Shown: positions 7,527-16,212 of the stretch, piece after piece
How positions within the stretch are numbered: position 1 is the stretch's first letter
How the letters are laid out: every line of letters begins with the position of its first letter
From: Geobacter sp.
GTDB taxonomy: Bacteria; Desulfobacterota; Desulfuromonadia; Geobacterales; Pseudopelobacteraceae
Assembly (NCBI GenBank): GCA_009684515.1
Contig: WKKS01000009.1
Span: forward strand, 1-64,000
DNA length: 64,000 nucleotides
Direction: 5' to 3'
Notes under the pieces: generated by a model
Told to the model about the DNA's origin: nothing
Seen by the model: only the letters and a program-made list of their open reading frames with translations
Database searches by the model: none
Position numbers and translations under genes: made by a program

Positions 7527-8084
7527 TTGAATAATGTCAGTTTGCCGGAACAAAAAACAGCAGAGTTGACTCAGGATTCCCATTTCATCTATCGCCCGAT
7601 TGGCATCATGCGCTCTCCTTATTCCCGCCGCATTGATGCTCCCCATCAAAGCACGGTGGTGGAAGGCACGGAAACCGGGGATTTTGCGATCGCCACCCTC
7701 GAGCTTCATGATTGGCTGGACGAGAAAGTCATTCAGGATCTGAGTGGCTTCGAAAGGCTTTGGCTGATCTTTGCCTTTCATCTGAGTGAAGGGTGGAAAA
7801 GCAGCGTCAAACCGCCCAGGGGCGGACCAAAGCGGGGTGTTTTGGCCACTCGATCCCCCCATCGTCCCAACTCCATCGGCCTGTCGGCGGTAGAATTAGT
7901 AAAGATCGAAGGAAGAACCCTGCACCTTCGCGGTGTCGATCTGTTGGATGGCACACCAGTTCTGGATATCAAACCCTACGTGCCCTATGCGGATGCCTTT
8001 CCGGACTCCAAAGCCGGCTGGATCGACGAATTGGATGCAAAGCTGGGTCGTTACTTTGCGCCGGGACCCCGAAAACCGAGGTAA
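7527..8084 (+). CDS. trmO: tRNA (N6-threonylcarbamoyladenosine37-N6)-methyltransferase TrmO
   Basis: This enzyme of the TsaA/YaeB family methylates t6A37 of threonine tRNA using S-adenosylmethionine. The domain begins at YRPIGIMRSPYSRR (about residue 22) and includes the signature GVLATRSPHRPNSIGLSAVE and VLDIKPYVPYADAF. There is a stop codon 3 bp upstream of a TTG at 7527 and no in-frame ATG before the conserved domain. The start is therefore most likely this TTG (185 residues), with a weak ribosome site. The beta-barrel fold differs from the usual class I methyltransferases. Confidence 0.9.
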   Translation: MNNVSLPEQKTAELTQDSHFIYRPIGIMRSPYSRRIDAPHQSTVVEGTETGDFAIATLELHDWLDEKVIQDLSGFERLWLIFAFHLSEGWKSSVKPPRGGPKRGVLATRSPHRPNSIGLSAVELVKIEGRTLHLRGVDLLDGTPVLDIKPYVPYADAFPDSKAGWIDELDAKLGRYFAPGPRKPR

Positions 8085-8165
8085 TGAAACTGTTGTTCAG
8101 TGCACACCTTGCTTAATTCAGGCGATACAGAGACTGACTACGCTTCTACAAAGAAAGGAGATTCC

Positions 8166-8603
8166 ATGAACCAGGTACTGCTGCTGGCACTTATGTTCTG
8201 CGGGGGTATTGCCATAGCCGTCCAACCCTCTATCAATGGCCGTCTTGCCCAGAAAACCGGCGTCATTGAAAGTTCGGGCATCTCGTTTGCGGTCGGCACG
8301 GTTCTGCTGATCGCCATTGCATTAATTGTCGGCAAGGGATCACTAAGAGGAGTTGCGGTGGCATCCTGGTGGGAACTTACAGGCGGCTTTTTGGGAGCCT
8401 TCTTCGTCACCATGACGATCATCGCCATACCGCGTATCGGCACCACCGCCGCCATGGCCACGGTTATTACTGCCCAGTTAATGACCGGGATTCTACTTGA
8501 CCACTACGGGATGTTCGGATTTAAAGCCATCCCCTTGGACGGAAAGCGGGCCTTCGGGGTCATACTTCTGATGGCGGGTGCCGCTCTTGTCGTCAAAAAG
8601 TAA
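8166..8603 (+). CDS. Small DMT-superfamily membrane protein (YdcZ/DUF606 type)
   Basis: 145 residues with about four to five hydrophobic helices, matching the half-size YdcZ/DUF606 branch of the drug/metabolite transporter superfamily. The start ATG at 8166 follows AGAAAGGAG. Typical segments are IAVQPSINGRLAQKTG near the N-terminus and PRIGTTAAMATVITAQLMTG in the second half. Members usually act as dimers; the substrate is unknown. It is followed convergently by the GDSL hydrolase gene. Confidence 0.8.
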   Translation: MNQVLLLALMFCGGIAIAVQPSINGRLAQKTGVIESSGISFAVGTVLLIAIALIVGKGSLRGVAVASWWELTGGFLGAFFVTMTIIAIPRIGTTAAMATVITAQLMTGILLDHYGMFGFKAIPLDGKRAFGVILLMAGAALVVKK

Positions 8604-8638
8604 AACCAATATGCTGCCCGCAATATATCGCCATGTTA

Positions 8639-9562
8639 CTACCTAATCCTTCTACGCAGAAGGCCGGTTCCAATCAGGCCGATTGCAAATAGAAAAACGG
8701 TAGACGGTTCAGGTACTGGCAGTGTTGATTCAAATCCTTTTGCTAGGATAGCTTGAGCTGCTTCACTCGGATGAAACTCATCGAAGAAAATATAGTCATT
8801 TGGATCACCGCACAGCGTCGTACCATTGAAGCAAGCGGCGGTTGCATTTGTAAAACCATAGACTGTTGGATTGCTCACCAGTGAGCGAAGTAGCGAAGCT
8901 GTATCAAAAAACAGCACGTCCGCAGGCAACAAAGTCCGAAGTCCATAATTGTAAGCATCCGTAAAAGCGGAACCTTGTGCAGCGGCAGCAGCACCTAACG
9001 ATTTGAAGTAGGGTGTCAGTCCGAGGTCGGGCATTCCGGGGGCCAGAATGGATTTTGCCCCCATGTTCTTCAAATCCATGATAATTGCCAGTTCATTGGC
9101 AAGTGCCCTTGTAATGATATCGGTCGGCGTAGAGTCCAGCAGAGACGGTGCCAGAACATCATTCGGCCCGCCCCAGACGATAAAGAGTCCCCCCGGCAGA
9201 TATGGCCCAAGCCCAGCTTTGGTAGCGTCATAGATAGTTGTCATTCCGGGCAGGGAGTATGCCCCCAGAGTGGTGACAGTGCCGCCATCCGCGTAATTGC
9301 CAACTCCGGTTGTAGCGCCGATCCAGGCAAAATCAACCAGTGGCACCCCCAGATTAGTGGCAAGCAGCTCCACTGCGAGGGGACCATTTGACCTGCGCCC
9401 ATCGAAATATGGCGTTCCCGGAACTCCGGTAGCACTAAACAGATTGCCGTTATCTGAAAGACTGTCTCCATAAACTACAACCGAAGTAAACGACGACGCA
9501 ACTGCTGAAGTTGTTAAACATAAAACGGTCAGCAAAACCATCAATAGACGCTGTGCATTCAT
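8639..9562 (-). CDS. Secreted GDSL/SGNH esterase with PEP-CTERM sorting tag
   Basis: The ATG at 9562 (RBS GGAAAGGAG) gives 307 residues beginning with a signal peptide (MNAQRLLMVLLTVLCLTTSA, cleavage after VAS likely). SGNH block I is VVVYGDSLSDNGN with the catalytic serine, the glycine/asparagine block is GGPND, and the catalytic Asp/His pair lies in FFDEFHPSEAA. The C-terminus carries the exosortase tag: VPEPS, a hydrophobic helix and RRRIR. The mature protein is probably an esterase or lipase exported and processed by an exosortase encoded outside this window. No partner gene is adjacent. Confidence 0.88.
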   Translation of the reverse strand: MNAQRLLMVLLTVLCLTTSAVASSFTSVVVYGDSLSDNGNLFSATGVPGTPYFDGRRSNGPLAVELLATNLGVPLVDFAWIGATTGVGNYADGGTVTTLGAYSLPGMTTIYDATKAGLGPYLPGGLFIVWGGPNDVLAPSLLDSTPTDIITRALANELAIIMDLKNMGAKSILAPGMPDLGLTPYFKSLGAAAAAQGSAFTDAYNYGLRTLLPADVLFFDTASLLRSLVSNPTVYGFTNATAACFNGTTLCGDPNDYIFFDEFHPSEAAQAILAKGFESTLPVPEPSTVFLFAIGLIGTGLLRRRIR

Positions 9563-9717
9563 AGCTACGTCTCCTTTCCAATGTCGTTGAAGGATTGTTG
9601 CCAATTTCTCTGGTGATGATCCAGCTCCGGGTTGTCTGTGTGGCAAAAGTGGGGGTGAATTAAGTGCCAGCCATTACACAGGACATACATTAATAAAAAT
9701 ATAATTAACACACACCA

Positions 9718-9735
9718 ATGCAAATATTGCTCCTT
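9718..9735 (-). promoter_or_regulatory. Possible sigma-54-type promoter for the PEP-CTERM gene
   Basis: Read on the minus strand the site is AAGGAGCAATATTTGCAT: GG and GC spaced by 10 bases, with a good -12 TTTGCAT but a poor -24 (AGGAGC against the consensus TGGCAC). It is about 145 bp upstream of the ATG. Sigma-54/PrsR control of PEP-CTERM genes is known in other bacteria, which is why I record it. The evidence is weak. Confidence 0.25.
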
Positions 9736-9919
9736 TGCCGTAAACTGTCGATTTACCGAGTTACACACATTAAGACAAAGTCTATATGTAAAGAAACCCA
9801 TCACTTTTTTAGTGGTTTTGTGTAGAAAGTGAAAACAAATCCGACTGACAGAAGAAAGGACATTAGGTGAACTACAATGGGGAAAATGACAAACCGGAAA
9901 ACTACCTTAACGCGCATAT

Positions 9920-9957
9920 AAGTCGAGGGGCGGTGCATCAGCACCGCCCCTCGACTT
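9920..9957 (-). terminator. Strong hairpin downstream of the icmF operon
   Basis: A perfect 17-bp stem (AAGTCGAGGGGCGGTGC at 9920-9936 pairing with 9941-9957) closes a 4-base loop, ATCA. It lies 17 bp past the stop of the M24 peptidase gene. The U-tract on the minus side is poor (TTATATGCG), so it may terminate or protect the 3' end. The rest of the 9563-9974 gap is AT-rich and contains the hydrolase promoter region. Confidence 0.6.
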
Positions 9958-9974
9958 CTTCAATATAATCCTGC

Positions 9975-11141
9975 CTACAAAAATACAATCTCATCCGGAA
10001 TATCAGTCAGCTTCTGCCCGCCATCGGCGGTGACGGCAAAAGTATTCTCGATGCCGATCACCCCTTTGCCCGGTATGACGAATTTAGGTTCGATGGCGAT
10101 AGTCTGCCCGATTTGCAGCGGCACCTTGAAACCCTGAGCTATGACCGGGAATTCATCCAGTTCCAGCCCGACGCCGTGACCGACAAAGCGGGCCTGTTCA
10201 CCCGGCATCCCCATGAAGCTGTCGCCAAAACCGCCTGTTTCGGCCATTTCCACCGCTTTTGAGAACAGCTCTTCACAGATAGCACCCGGTTTCAGCTCCC
10301 TTTGGAGATAGGCCTGGATTTCCATGGCCAGATCGAAGGCGCGTTGCAACTGGGGATCGAGGCTTCCGATTACAAACATGCGCGTCATGTCAGTTATGTA
10401 GCCGTCGTAGACGCCGGTATAATCGATCAGCACCGGCCTGTTTCTGACGATCAGATCGCGGGAGGCGCCGTGCGGGGCTGCGTTGGATAATCCCTTGCCG
10501 GTGACTGCACCGTCAAAGAAGCCGTAACTCTCAGCGCCGGCCGAAACTGCCAACCCCAGAAACAGTTCCTGATTGAAAGCGCGCATCCGTACGAAACCTT
10601 CGCTGCCGGACTTGCGCAGACGGCATTCAAACTCTGCCGCCAGATCCAGTTCACGCATCCCTTCCTTCAGGAATTCGGGAACCTGGATAAAGATGGCAGA
10701 GAGCGCATCGCCGCTGGCCTTGATCTGCCGCAGCTCAAAGGGTGTTTTGACAGAGCGCACTTCGCGGTTGAGCGGCGAGATATCGATGAACTCACGCCCA
10801 GCCAGCAGTTTGGAATAAAAATTTAGCTGCTGCACCGGTGCAACGTCAAAGGTAAACCCGATTTTTTGCGCCTCGGCCGGAATAACCGCAGCAAACTCCT
10901 TGCTGGAGGGAAACGGCCGGATATCCGTCAGCGGACTTTCACCTTTGGCGCGGGAGAGGCTTTTGCGCACCATCAGAACCGGCTCACCGGCGACCGGCAG
11001 CCAGAGGGTCGAGTTCTGGCGTGTGCCGGAATAATAATAGACATCTATCGGAAAGATGAAGAGCGCGCCGTCGAGCCCTTTTTCCTTCAGCAACGCCTGC
11101 ATGGCGGCGGTTCTGCGTTCTGTTTCTTCAGCAGTAATCAT
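9975..11141 (-). CDS. M24-family Xaa-Pro peptidase-like protein
   Basis: It has 388 residues if it starts at the ATG at 11141 (MITAEETERR), which has a TGGAG ribosome site; a second ATG at 11153 lacks one. The N-terminal creatinase-type domain (about 1-150) is followed by the pita-bread fold. Metal-ligand positions are visible in LIDYTGVYDGYITDMTRMF (two aspartates), GHGVGLELDEFP (histidine), IEPKF and IGIENTF (glutamates). The enzyme should be a di-metal aminopeptidase/dipeptidase or creatinase relative; substrate unknown. It is third in the operon after icmF and a nitroreductase. Confidence 0.82.
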   Translation of the reverse strand: MITAEETERRTAAMQALLKEKGLDGALFIFPIDVYYYSGTRQNSTLWLPVAGEPVLMVRKSLSRAKGESPLTDIRPFPSSKEFAAVIPAEAQKIGFTFDVAPVQQLNFYSKLLAGREFIDISPLNREVRSVKTPFELRQIKASGDALSAIFIQVPEFLKEGMRELDLAAEFECRLRKSGSEGFVRMRAFNQELFLGLAVSAGAESYGFFDGAVTGKGLSNAAPHGASRDLIVRNRPVLIDYTGVYDGYITDMTRMFVIGSLDPQLQRAFDLAMEIQAYLQRELKPGAICEELFSKAVEMAETGGFGDSFMGMPGEQARFVGHGVGLELDEFPVIAQGFKVPLQIGQTIAIEPKFVIPGKGVIGIENTFAVTADGGQKLTDIPDEIVFL

Positions 11142-11188
11142 GTTGGTCTCCATAGCAGTGGTTTATGATTGCTATCTGCCGTGTGCTA

Positions 11189-11713
11189 CTACGGCCATTC
11201 GTTAAAAAAGGCGATCTCCGGCAGCGCCTTGCGGGGGCGTGCTTTCGGTTCCTGATCGGGATAGCCGAGCGGAGAGATGCCGACGATCCGGATATCGTCC
11301 GGAATACCGAGCGCCTGTTTGATCTGCCTTTCGTCATACCACCCCATCCAGCAGGTACCCAGACCGAGCGCATGGGACGCCAGACAGATGTGTTCGAAGG
11401 CGATCGAAACATCGGCTACAAAATAGTCAATGCCGTTCTCCACATCCGATTCGGCCGGATTGCCGCAGGCCACAATCACCACCGGCGCCATGGCAATCGC
11501 CTTTTTGCCGGGGTTTTCATCCGGGAACGCCTCCAGCAACCTGCCCTTTTTATCGGCATCGGTCAGCACCAGAAAACGCCAGCACTGCAGATTCTTCCAA
11601 GAAGGAGCCAGCCGGGCGGCATCCAGGACCCGTTCGATCTTTTCCTGTTCGACCGGCGTATCCTTGTATTTGCGGATGCTGCGCCGATCACTGAAAACCT
11701 GAAAAATATCCAT
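11189..11713 (-). CDS. Nitroreductase-family FMN oxidoreductase
   Basis: 174 residues with the family start MDIFQVFSDRRSIRKYKDTP, whose RRSIR contacts the FMN phosphate, followed by ARLAPSWKNLQCWRF. The central PVVIVACGNP and SHALGLGTCWMGWYDE are typical of short bacterial nitroreductases that use NAD(P)H and FMN. It lies 15 bp downstream of icmF and 35 bp (to the stop) upstream of the peptidase gene. The physiological substrate is not evident; the link to isobutyryl-CoA metabolism is only positional. Confidence 0.85.
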   Translation of the reverse strand: MDIFQVFSDRRSIRKYKDTPVEQEKIERVLDAARLAPSWKNLQCWRFLVLTDADKKGRLLEAFPDENPGKKAIAMAPVVIVACGNPAESDVENGIDYFVADVSIAFEHICLASHALGLGTCWMGWYDERQIKQALGIPDDIRIVGISPLGYPDQEPKARPRKALPEIAFFNEWP

Positions 11714-11728
11714 GAGTTGTTCTCCTTT

Positions 11729-14700
11729 CTACATATTCCGGCGATAACGTCCGCCAACCTCAAACAGGGCGTGGCTGATCTGCCCCAACGAGGCCACTTT
11801 GACCGTTTCCATCAGCTCGGCAAAGATGTTGCCGCCGGAAACCGCCGTTTCCTGCAACCGCTTGATGGCGGGCGGCGCTGTCTCCTTGTGCAATTCCTGA
11901 AAAGCCCGCAGATTACTGATTTGCAGCTCTTTTTCCTCTTTGGTGGCCCGGGCCAGTTCACCGGTCACCAGATACCCTTCCTGATCGGCCCGGGGATTGC
12001 GGAAGGTGTTGACTCCAACAATTGGCAGCTCCCCGTTATGCTTCTTGTGCTCATACAGCATCGATTCATCCTGGATTTTAGAGCGCTGGTACTGGGTTTC
12101 CATCGCTCCCAGCACGCCGCCGCGCTGGTCGATCCGCTCGAATTCGGACAGAACCGCTTCTTCTACCAGATCGGTCAACTCCTCGATTATGAAAGAACCT
12201 TGCAGCGAATTCTCATTTTTGGCCAGTCCGAATTCCTTGGTGATGATCATCTGAATCGCCATGGCGCGCCGGACCGATTCCTCGGTCGGGGTGGTAACCG
12301 CCTCGTCGTAGGCATTGGTGTGCAGCGAGTTGCAGTTGTCATAGATCGCCATCAGCGCCTGCAGGGTTGTGCGGATGTCGTTGAAGTCCATTTCCTGGGC
12401 ATGCAGCGAACGTCCCGAAGTCTGGATATGGTATTTCAGCTTCTGGCTACGGTCGTTGGCGCCGTATTTTTCGCGCATGACCACCGACCAGATCCGTCGC
12501 GCCACCCGGCCGATGACGGTGTATTCCGGGTCCAGGCCGTTGCTGAAAAAGTAGGAAAGATTCGGGGCGAAATCATCGATGTGCATCCCCCGTGACAGGT
12601 AATATTCCACAAAGGTGAAGCCGTTGGAAAGGGTGAAGGCCAGCTGGCTGATCGGGTTGGCGCCCGCCTCGGCGATGTGATAGCCGCTGATTGAGACAGA
12701 GTAGTAGTTGCGCACCTTTTTTTCAATGAAATACTGTTGGATATCTCCCATCATCTTCAGGGCGAATTCGGTGGAGAAGATGCAGGTATTCTGCCCCTGA
12801 TCCTCTTTCAGAATATCGGCCTGGACAGTGCCGCGCACGGTCTGGAGCGTACAGCTGCTGATTTCCCCGTACTCTTCCGGCGACGGCTCGCGCCCGTTCT
12901 TCTCGCGGAAAGCATCGACCTGCTGATCGATGGCGGCATTGAAGAAAAAGGCCAGCATCATCGGAGCCGGGCCGTTGATGGTAATCGAAACGCTGGTATT
13001 GGCCGCGCAGAGGTCAAAACCGGCGAACAGTTTTTTCATATCGTTGACGGTGCAGATCGAAACCCCGCTTTCGCCGACCTTGCCATAGATATCCGGCGGA
13101 AAATCCGGGTCCTCGCCGTAGAGCGTCACGCTGTCAAAAGCGGTGGAAAGCCGCTTGGCGTCGTCATCCTTGCAGAGATAGTGGAAACGGCGGTTGGTGC
13201 GTTCCGGACTACCCTCACCGGCAAACTGGCGCTTGGGGTCCTCTTCGGCGCGCTTGAACGGAAATACTCCGGCGGTGAAGGGGAAATAGCCCGGCGCGTT
13301 TTCCAGCATGCACCAGCGCACGATCTCCCCCCAGTCGGCATACTCGGGCAGGCAGACTTTAGGGATACGGGTCCCGGACAGGGTGGTTGTATAAAGATCG
13401 CTCCGGATCTCCTTGTCCCGCACCTTTGTCACCAGCTGGTCGCGGCGGTAAGAGGCCTTTAGCTCCGGCCATTCTTTGAGTATTTTTCTTGGTTCTTCGT
13501 GCAGTCTGCCGTCAAAAAGTGCGATCTGCTGATCCAGCTCGGCCACTGTTCCGGCATTAACCAGCACCTCTTTGGCCCCCTGCAGCTGAAAAAGCCGCCG
13601 CGCCACTCCGGACTGCTCACCAACCTGTTTGCGATAGTTACGGGCGGTGTTGACGATCTCGCCCAGATAGTGCACCCGGTCGGGCGGGATGATGTACTTT
13701 TTGAGGCTTTCCCGCTCCGAGACGATCAGGGACGAGCACCAGCCATTATTTTTCTTGGCATTGATGGCGTCGATCAGCGCCCGGTAAAGCACGTTTGTTC
13801 CCGGGTCGTTGAACTGGGAAGCGATCGTGCCGAAGACCGGCAACTCCTCATCCGGCACCTCAAACAGGTTGCGGTTGCGGCGGTACTGCTTGCGCACATT
13901 GCGCAAGGCATCTTCGGCCCCTTTGCGCTCAAACTTGTTGATGGCGACCACGTCGGCAAAATCAAGCATATCGATCTTTTCCAGCTGGGTCGGCGCGCCG
14001 AATTCGCAGGTCATGACATACAGTGACACATCACAAATCCCGACCACACCGGCATTCCCCTGCCCGATGCCGCTGGTTTCCACGAAAATCAGGTCAAAGC
14101 CGGCCGCCTTGGTAACCTCGATGGCGTCCTGAATGGCGGCTGACAGTTCGGTCTGGGATTCGCGGGTGGCCAGTGAGCGCATATAGATACGGTTGGAATT
14201 GATCGAATTCATCCGGATCCGGTCGCCCAGCAGCGCACCGCCGGTGCGCTGGCGGGAAGGGTCCACCGCCAGGATGGCAATGTTTTTCTCCGGGAAATCC
14301 AGGGAAAAGCGGCGCACCAGCTCATCGGTAATCGAGCTTTTCCCCGCTCCGCCGGTGCCGGTGATGCCGACGACCGGCGCATCCTGCGACATGCCGCGAA
14401 TGGTGTCGCGCAAAGCGCCGTAGCCGCTGGAATGATCATGCACCGCCTGCTCCGCCAGGGTAATCAAGGTGTTTACCGCCCGGATATCGCGCTCTGCCAA
14501 ACGGGCAACCTGCTCCCGGGCATCACGCACCAACGCAAAGTCGCAGCTCTGAAGCATCAGATTGATCATTCCCTGCAGTCCCATGCGGCGGCCATCTTCC
14601 GGCGAAAAAATCTTGGCGACGCCGTATGCTTCGATCTCGGCTATTTCGTCCGGCACAATCACTCCGCCGCCGCCGCCGAAAACTTTGATATGCCCCTCCC

Positions 14701-14977
14701 CGCGCTCTTTCAGCAGATCGATGATGTATTTGAAGAATTCGACATGGCCACCCTGATAACAACTGACCGCAATTCCCTGGGCATCCTCCTGAATGGCGGC
14801 CGTCACGATTTCCTCCACCGAACGGTTGTGACCGAGATGAATCACCTCGGCGCCCGATGATTGCAGAATACGGCGGATGACGTTGATCGTGGCATCGTGG
14901 CCGTCAAAAAGGCTGGTGGCAGTCACAAAGCGGACTTTGTTCACCGCCTTGTAGGATTCCTGATTCAATACATTCAT
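11729..14977 (-). CDS. icmF: Fused isobutyryl-CoA mutase with G-protein chaperone
   Basis: The adenosylcobalamin enzyme interconverts isobutyryl-CoA and n-butyryl-CoA; some members also accept isovaleryl/pivalyl-CoA. The 1082 residues show the IcmF domain order. The B12-binding domain is at about 15-150, with D25 and H27 in [11 protein letters not shown] MeaB-like GTPase follows, with P-loop [12 protein letters not shown] at about 204-215 and a base-recognition loop [10 protein letters not shown] linker and the TIM-barrel substrate domain (about 550-1082) complete it. The fusion provides its own GTP-driven chaperone. The operator element B lies about 160 bp upstream. It would feed valine/isobutyrate carbon into the butyryl-CoA pathway encoded at 1-4378. 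Confidence 0.93.
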   Translation of the reverse strand: MNVLNQESYKAVNKVRFVTATSLFDGHDATINVIRRILQSSGAEVIHLGHNRSVEEIVTAAIQEDAQGIAVSCYQGGHVEFFKYIIDLLKERGEGHIKVFGGGGGVIVPDEIAEIEAYGVAKIFSPEDGRRMGLQGMINLMLQSCDFALVRDAREQVARLAERDIRAVNTLITLAEQAVHDHSSGYGALRDTIRGMSQDAPVVGITGTGGAGKSSITDELVRRFSLDFPEKNIAILAVDPSRQRTGGALLGDRIRMNSINSNRIYMRSLATRESQTELSAAIQDAIEVTKAAGFDLIFVETSGIGQGNAGVVGICDVSLYVMTCEFGAPTQLEKIDMLDFADVVAINKFERKGAEDALRNVRKQYRRNRNLFEVPDEELPVFGTIASQFNDPGTNVLYRALIDAINAKKNNGWCSSLIVSERESLKKYIIPPDRVHYLGEIVNTARNYRKQVGEQSGVARRLFQLQGAKEVLVNAGTVAELDQQIALFDGRLHEEPRKILKEWPELKASYRRDQLVTKVRDKEIRSDLYTTTLSGTRIPKVCLPEYADWGEIVRWCMLENAPGYFPFTAGVFPFKRAEEDPKRQFAGEGSPERTNRRFHYLCKDDDAKRLSTAFDSVTLYGEDPDFPPDIYGKVGESGVSICTVNDMKKLFAGFDLCAANTSVSITINGPAPMMLAFFFNAAIDQQVDAFREKNGREPSPEEYGEISSCTLQTVRGTVQADILKEDQGQNTCIFSTEFALKMMGDIQQYFIEKKVRNYYSVSISGYHIAEAGANPISQLAFTLSNGFTFVEYYLSRGMHIDDFAPNLSYFFSNGLDPEYTVIGRVARRIWSVVMREKYGANDRSQKLKYHIQTSGRSLHAQEMDFNDIRTTLQALMAIYDNCNSLHTNAYDEAVTTPTEESVRRAMAIQMIITKEFGLAKNENSLQGSFIIEELTDLVEEAVLSEFERIDQRGGVLGAMETQYQRSKIQDESMLYEHKKHNGELPIVGVNTFRNPRADQEGYLVTGELARATKEEKELQISNLRAFQELHKETAPPAIKRLQETAVSGGNIFAELMETVKVASLGQISHALFEVGGRYRRNM

Positions 14978-15128
14978 AAAGAAAGACCCTCCCCTGTATT
15001 TATTCTTACCATTGAACCCGCACGACTCATAACCTTGTTCTGTATATAGTATTGTATTTAAAATTTATTATTTATCAATTCCTGTAAAGCGTGGTCGGGC
15101 ACCAGGCAAAACGAAGCCCACTATCTGC

Positions 15129-15178
15129 AAGATATATCCTGTTTACGTACATGTCAACCATAAATAAAACAATTTTAT
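15129..15178 (-). promoter_or_regulatory. Operator/promoter element B between icmF and the ABC operon
   Basis: GTTTACGTACATGTCAAC occupies 15141-15158. On the minus strand it gives -35 TTGACA (15152-15157), 17 bp, then -10 TATCTT (15129-15134). AACA stands exactly 9 bases beyond CAAC (15168-15171), followed by TTTTAT. This is the best palindrome of the four copies. It lies about 160 bp upstream of icmF and about 230 bp upstream of the divergent livG-type gene, so it could influence both. Apart from this site the 430-bp gap is AT-rich and holds no gene. Confidence 0.7.
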
Positions 15179-15406
15179 ATCGTTTCATTTTTCGCTTGCA
15201 ACTCCAATTAAAGCTGATATATATTCACGAAAACCGAGCAACAGATCATTTCATCACGTTTTAACAGCACATCACAGCACCATTGATTTATTACTATTAC
15301 GTTAGGTGCAGCACCGACAACAAACGGATTTACAGCATGCAAACAAACATCTGATAAGCAACAACGTCGTTCTATTTTACCCGTTACGATCGAAGGAGCT
15401 TGTACA

Positions 15407-16171
15407 ATGGTTCAACTTTCCTGCACAGATATTCAACTGAACTTTGGCGGCGTACGCGCCTTATCCGGGGTTTCGTTCGAAGTCAACAAGGGAGAGATTT
15501 TTGCCATTATCGGCCCGAACGGCGCTGGCAAATCTTCCATGCTGAACTGCATCAGCGGCGTCTATCACCCCCAAAAAGGGAAGATAACCTTCGAAGACGC
15601 CGACATCTCCAGCCATTCTCCCAGCCAGCGGGCCAAAATGGGCATTGCCCGATCATTCCAGAACATAGCCCTCTTCAAAGGGATGACCGTGATCGACAAC
15701 CTGATGATCGGACGGCATCTGCACCAGCACGCCGGTCTTATCCAGGGCGGGCTTTTTTTCGGGCCGGCCCAGAAAGAAGAGATCGTCAACCGGGAATTCG
15801 TCGAGGAAATCATTGAATTCCTTTCGATCCAGAGTATCCGCAAAAAAGTGGTCGGAACACTCTCATACGGCTTTCAAAAACGGGTTGAACTGGCCCGTGC
15901 GCTGGCTCTTGAACCGAAAATCCTGCTTCTGGACGAACCGATGGCCGGCATGAATCTTGGTGAGAAAGAAGACATGTCCCGCTTTATCATCGACACAAAT
16001 GAGGAACGTGGCATCACGGTCATCATGATCGAACACGATATGGGCGTCGTGATGGATATTTCCAATTCCGTCTGCGTACTCGACTTCGGCAAGAAAATCG
16101 CGGGAGGCACACCGGAAGAAGTGCAGCAGGACCCGCACGTCATCAAGGCCTACCTTGGCGAAGAGGACTGA
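15407..16171 (+). CDS. livG: ABC transporter ATP-binding protein (LivG type)
   Basis: One of two ATPases of a branched-chain-amino-acid-type ABC importer. In its 254 residues the Walker A IIGPNGAGKSSMLN is at about 36-49, the signature-region equivalent LSYGFQKRVELARAL at about 157, and Walker B ILLLDEPMAGMNLGE at about 178; the switch histidine is in MIEHDMGVV. The signature reads LSYGF and not LSGGQ, a known LivG-branch variation. GAAGGAGC precedes the ATG. It heads an operon in which an acyl-CoA ligase is inserted before the permeases. Confidence 0.9.
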   Translation: MVQLSCTDIQLNFGGVRALSGVSFEVNKGEIFAIIGPNGAGKSSMLNCISGVYHPQKGKITFEDADISSHSPSQRAKMGIARSFQNIALFKGMTVIDNLMIGRHLHQHAGLIQGGLFFGPAQKEEIVNREFVEEIIEFLSIQSIRKKVVGTLSYGFQKRVELARALALEPKILLLDEPMAGMNLGEKEDMSRFIIDTNEERGITVIMIEHDMGVVMDISNSVCVLDFGKKIAGGTPEEVQQDPHVIKAYLGEED

Positions 16172-16212
16172 CGCATGTTTACTTGCAGGAATGCAATCAA
16201 GAGGGGGCACCA

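Noticed and set aside
9565..9804. 79-codon minus-strand frame upstream of the GDSL gene
   Set aside because: It runs through the AT-rich promoter region and into the ribosome site of the real gene; composition not protein-like.
9563..9974. GEMM-type cyclic di-GMP riboswitch, frequent in Geobacter leaders
   Set aside because: The conserved GEMM core sequences (CGCAAAGC-type segment and paired tetraloop receptor) were not found here or in other long leaders of the window.
11165..12595. 476-codon plus-strand frame over nitroreductase and the end of icmF
   Set aside because: Antisense shadow of two recognisable proteins and crossing their junction.
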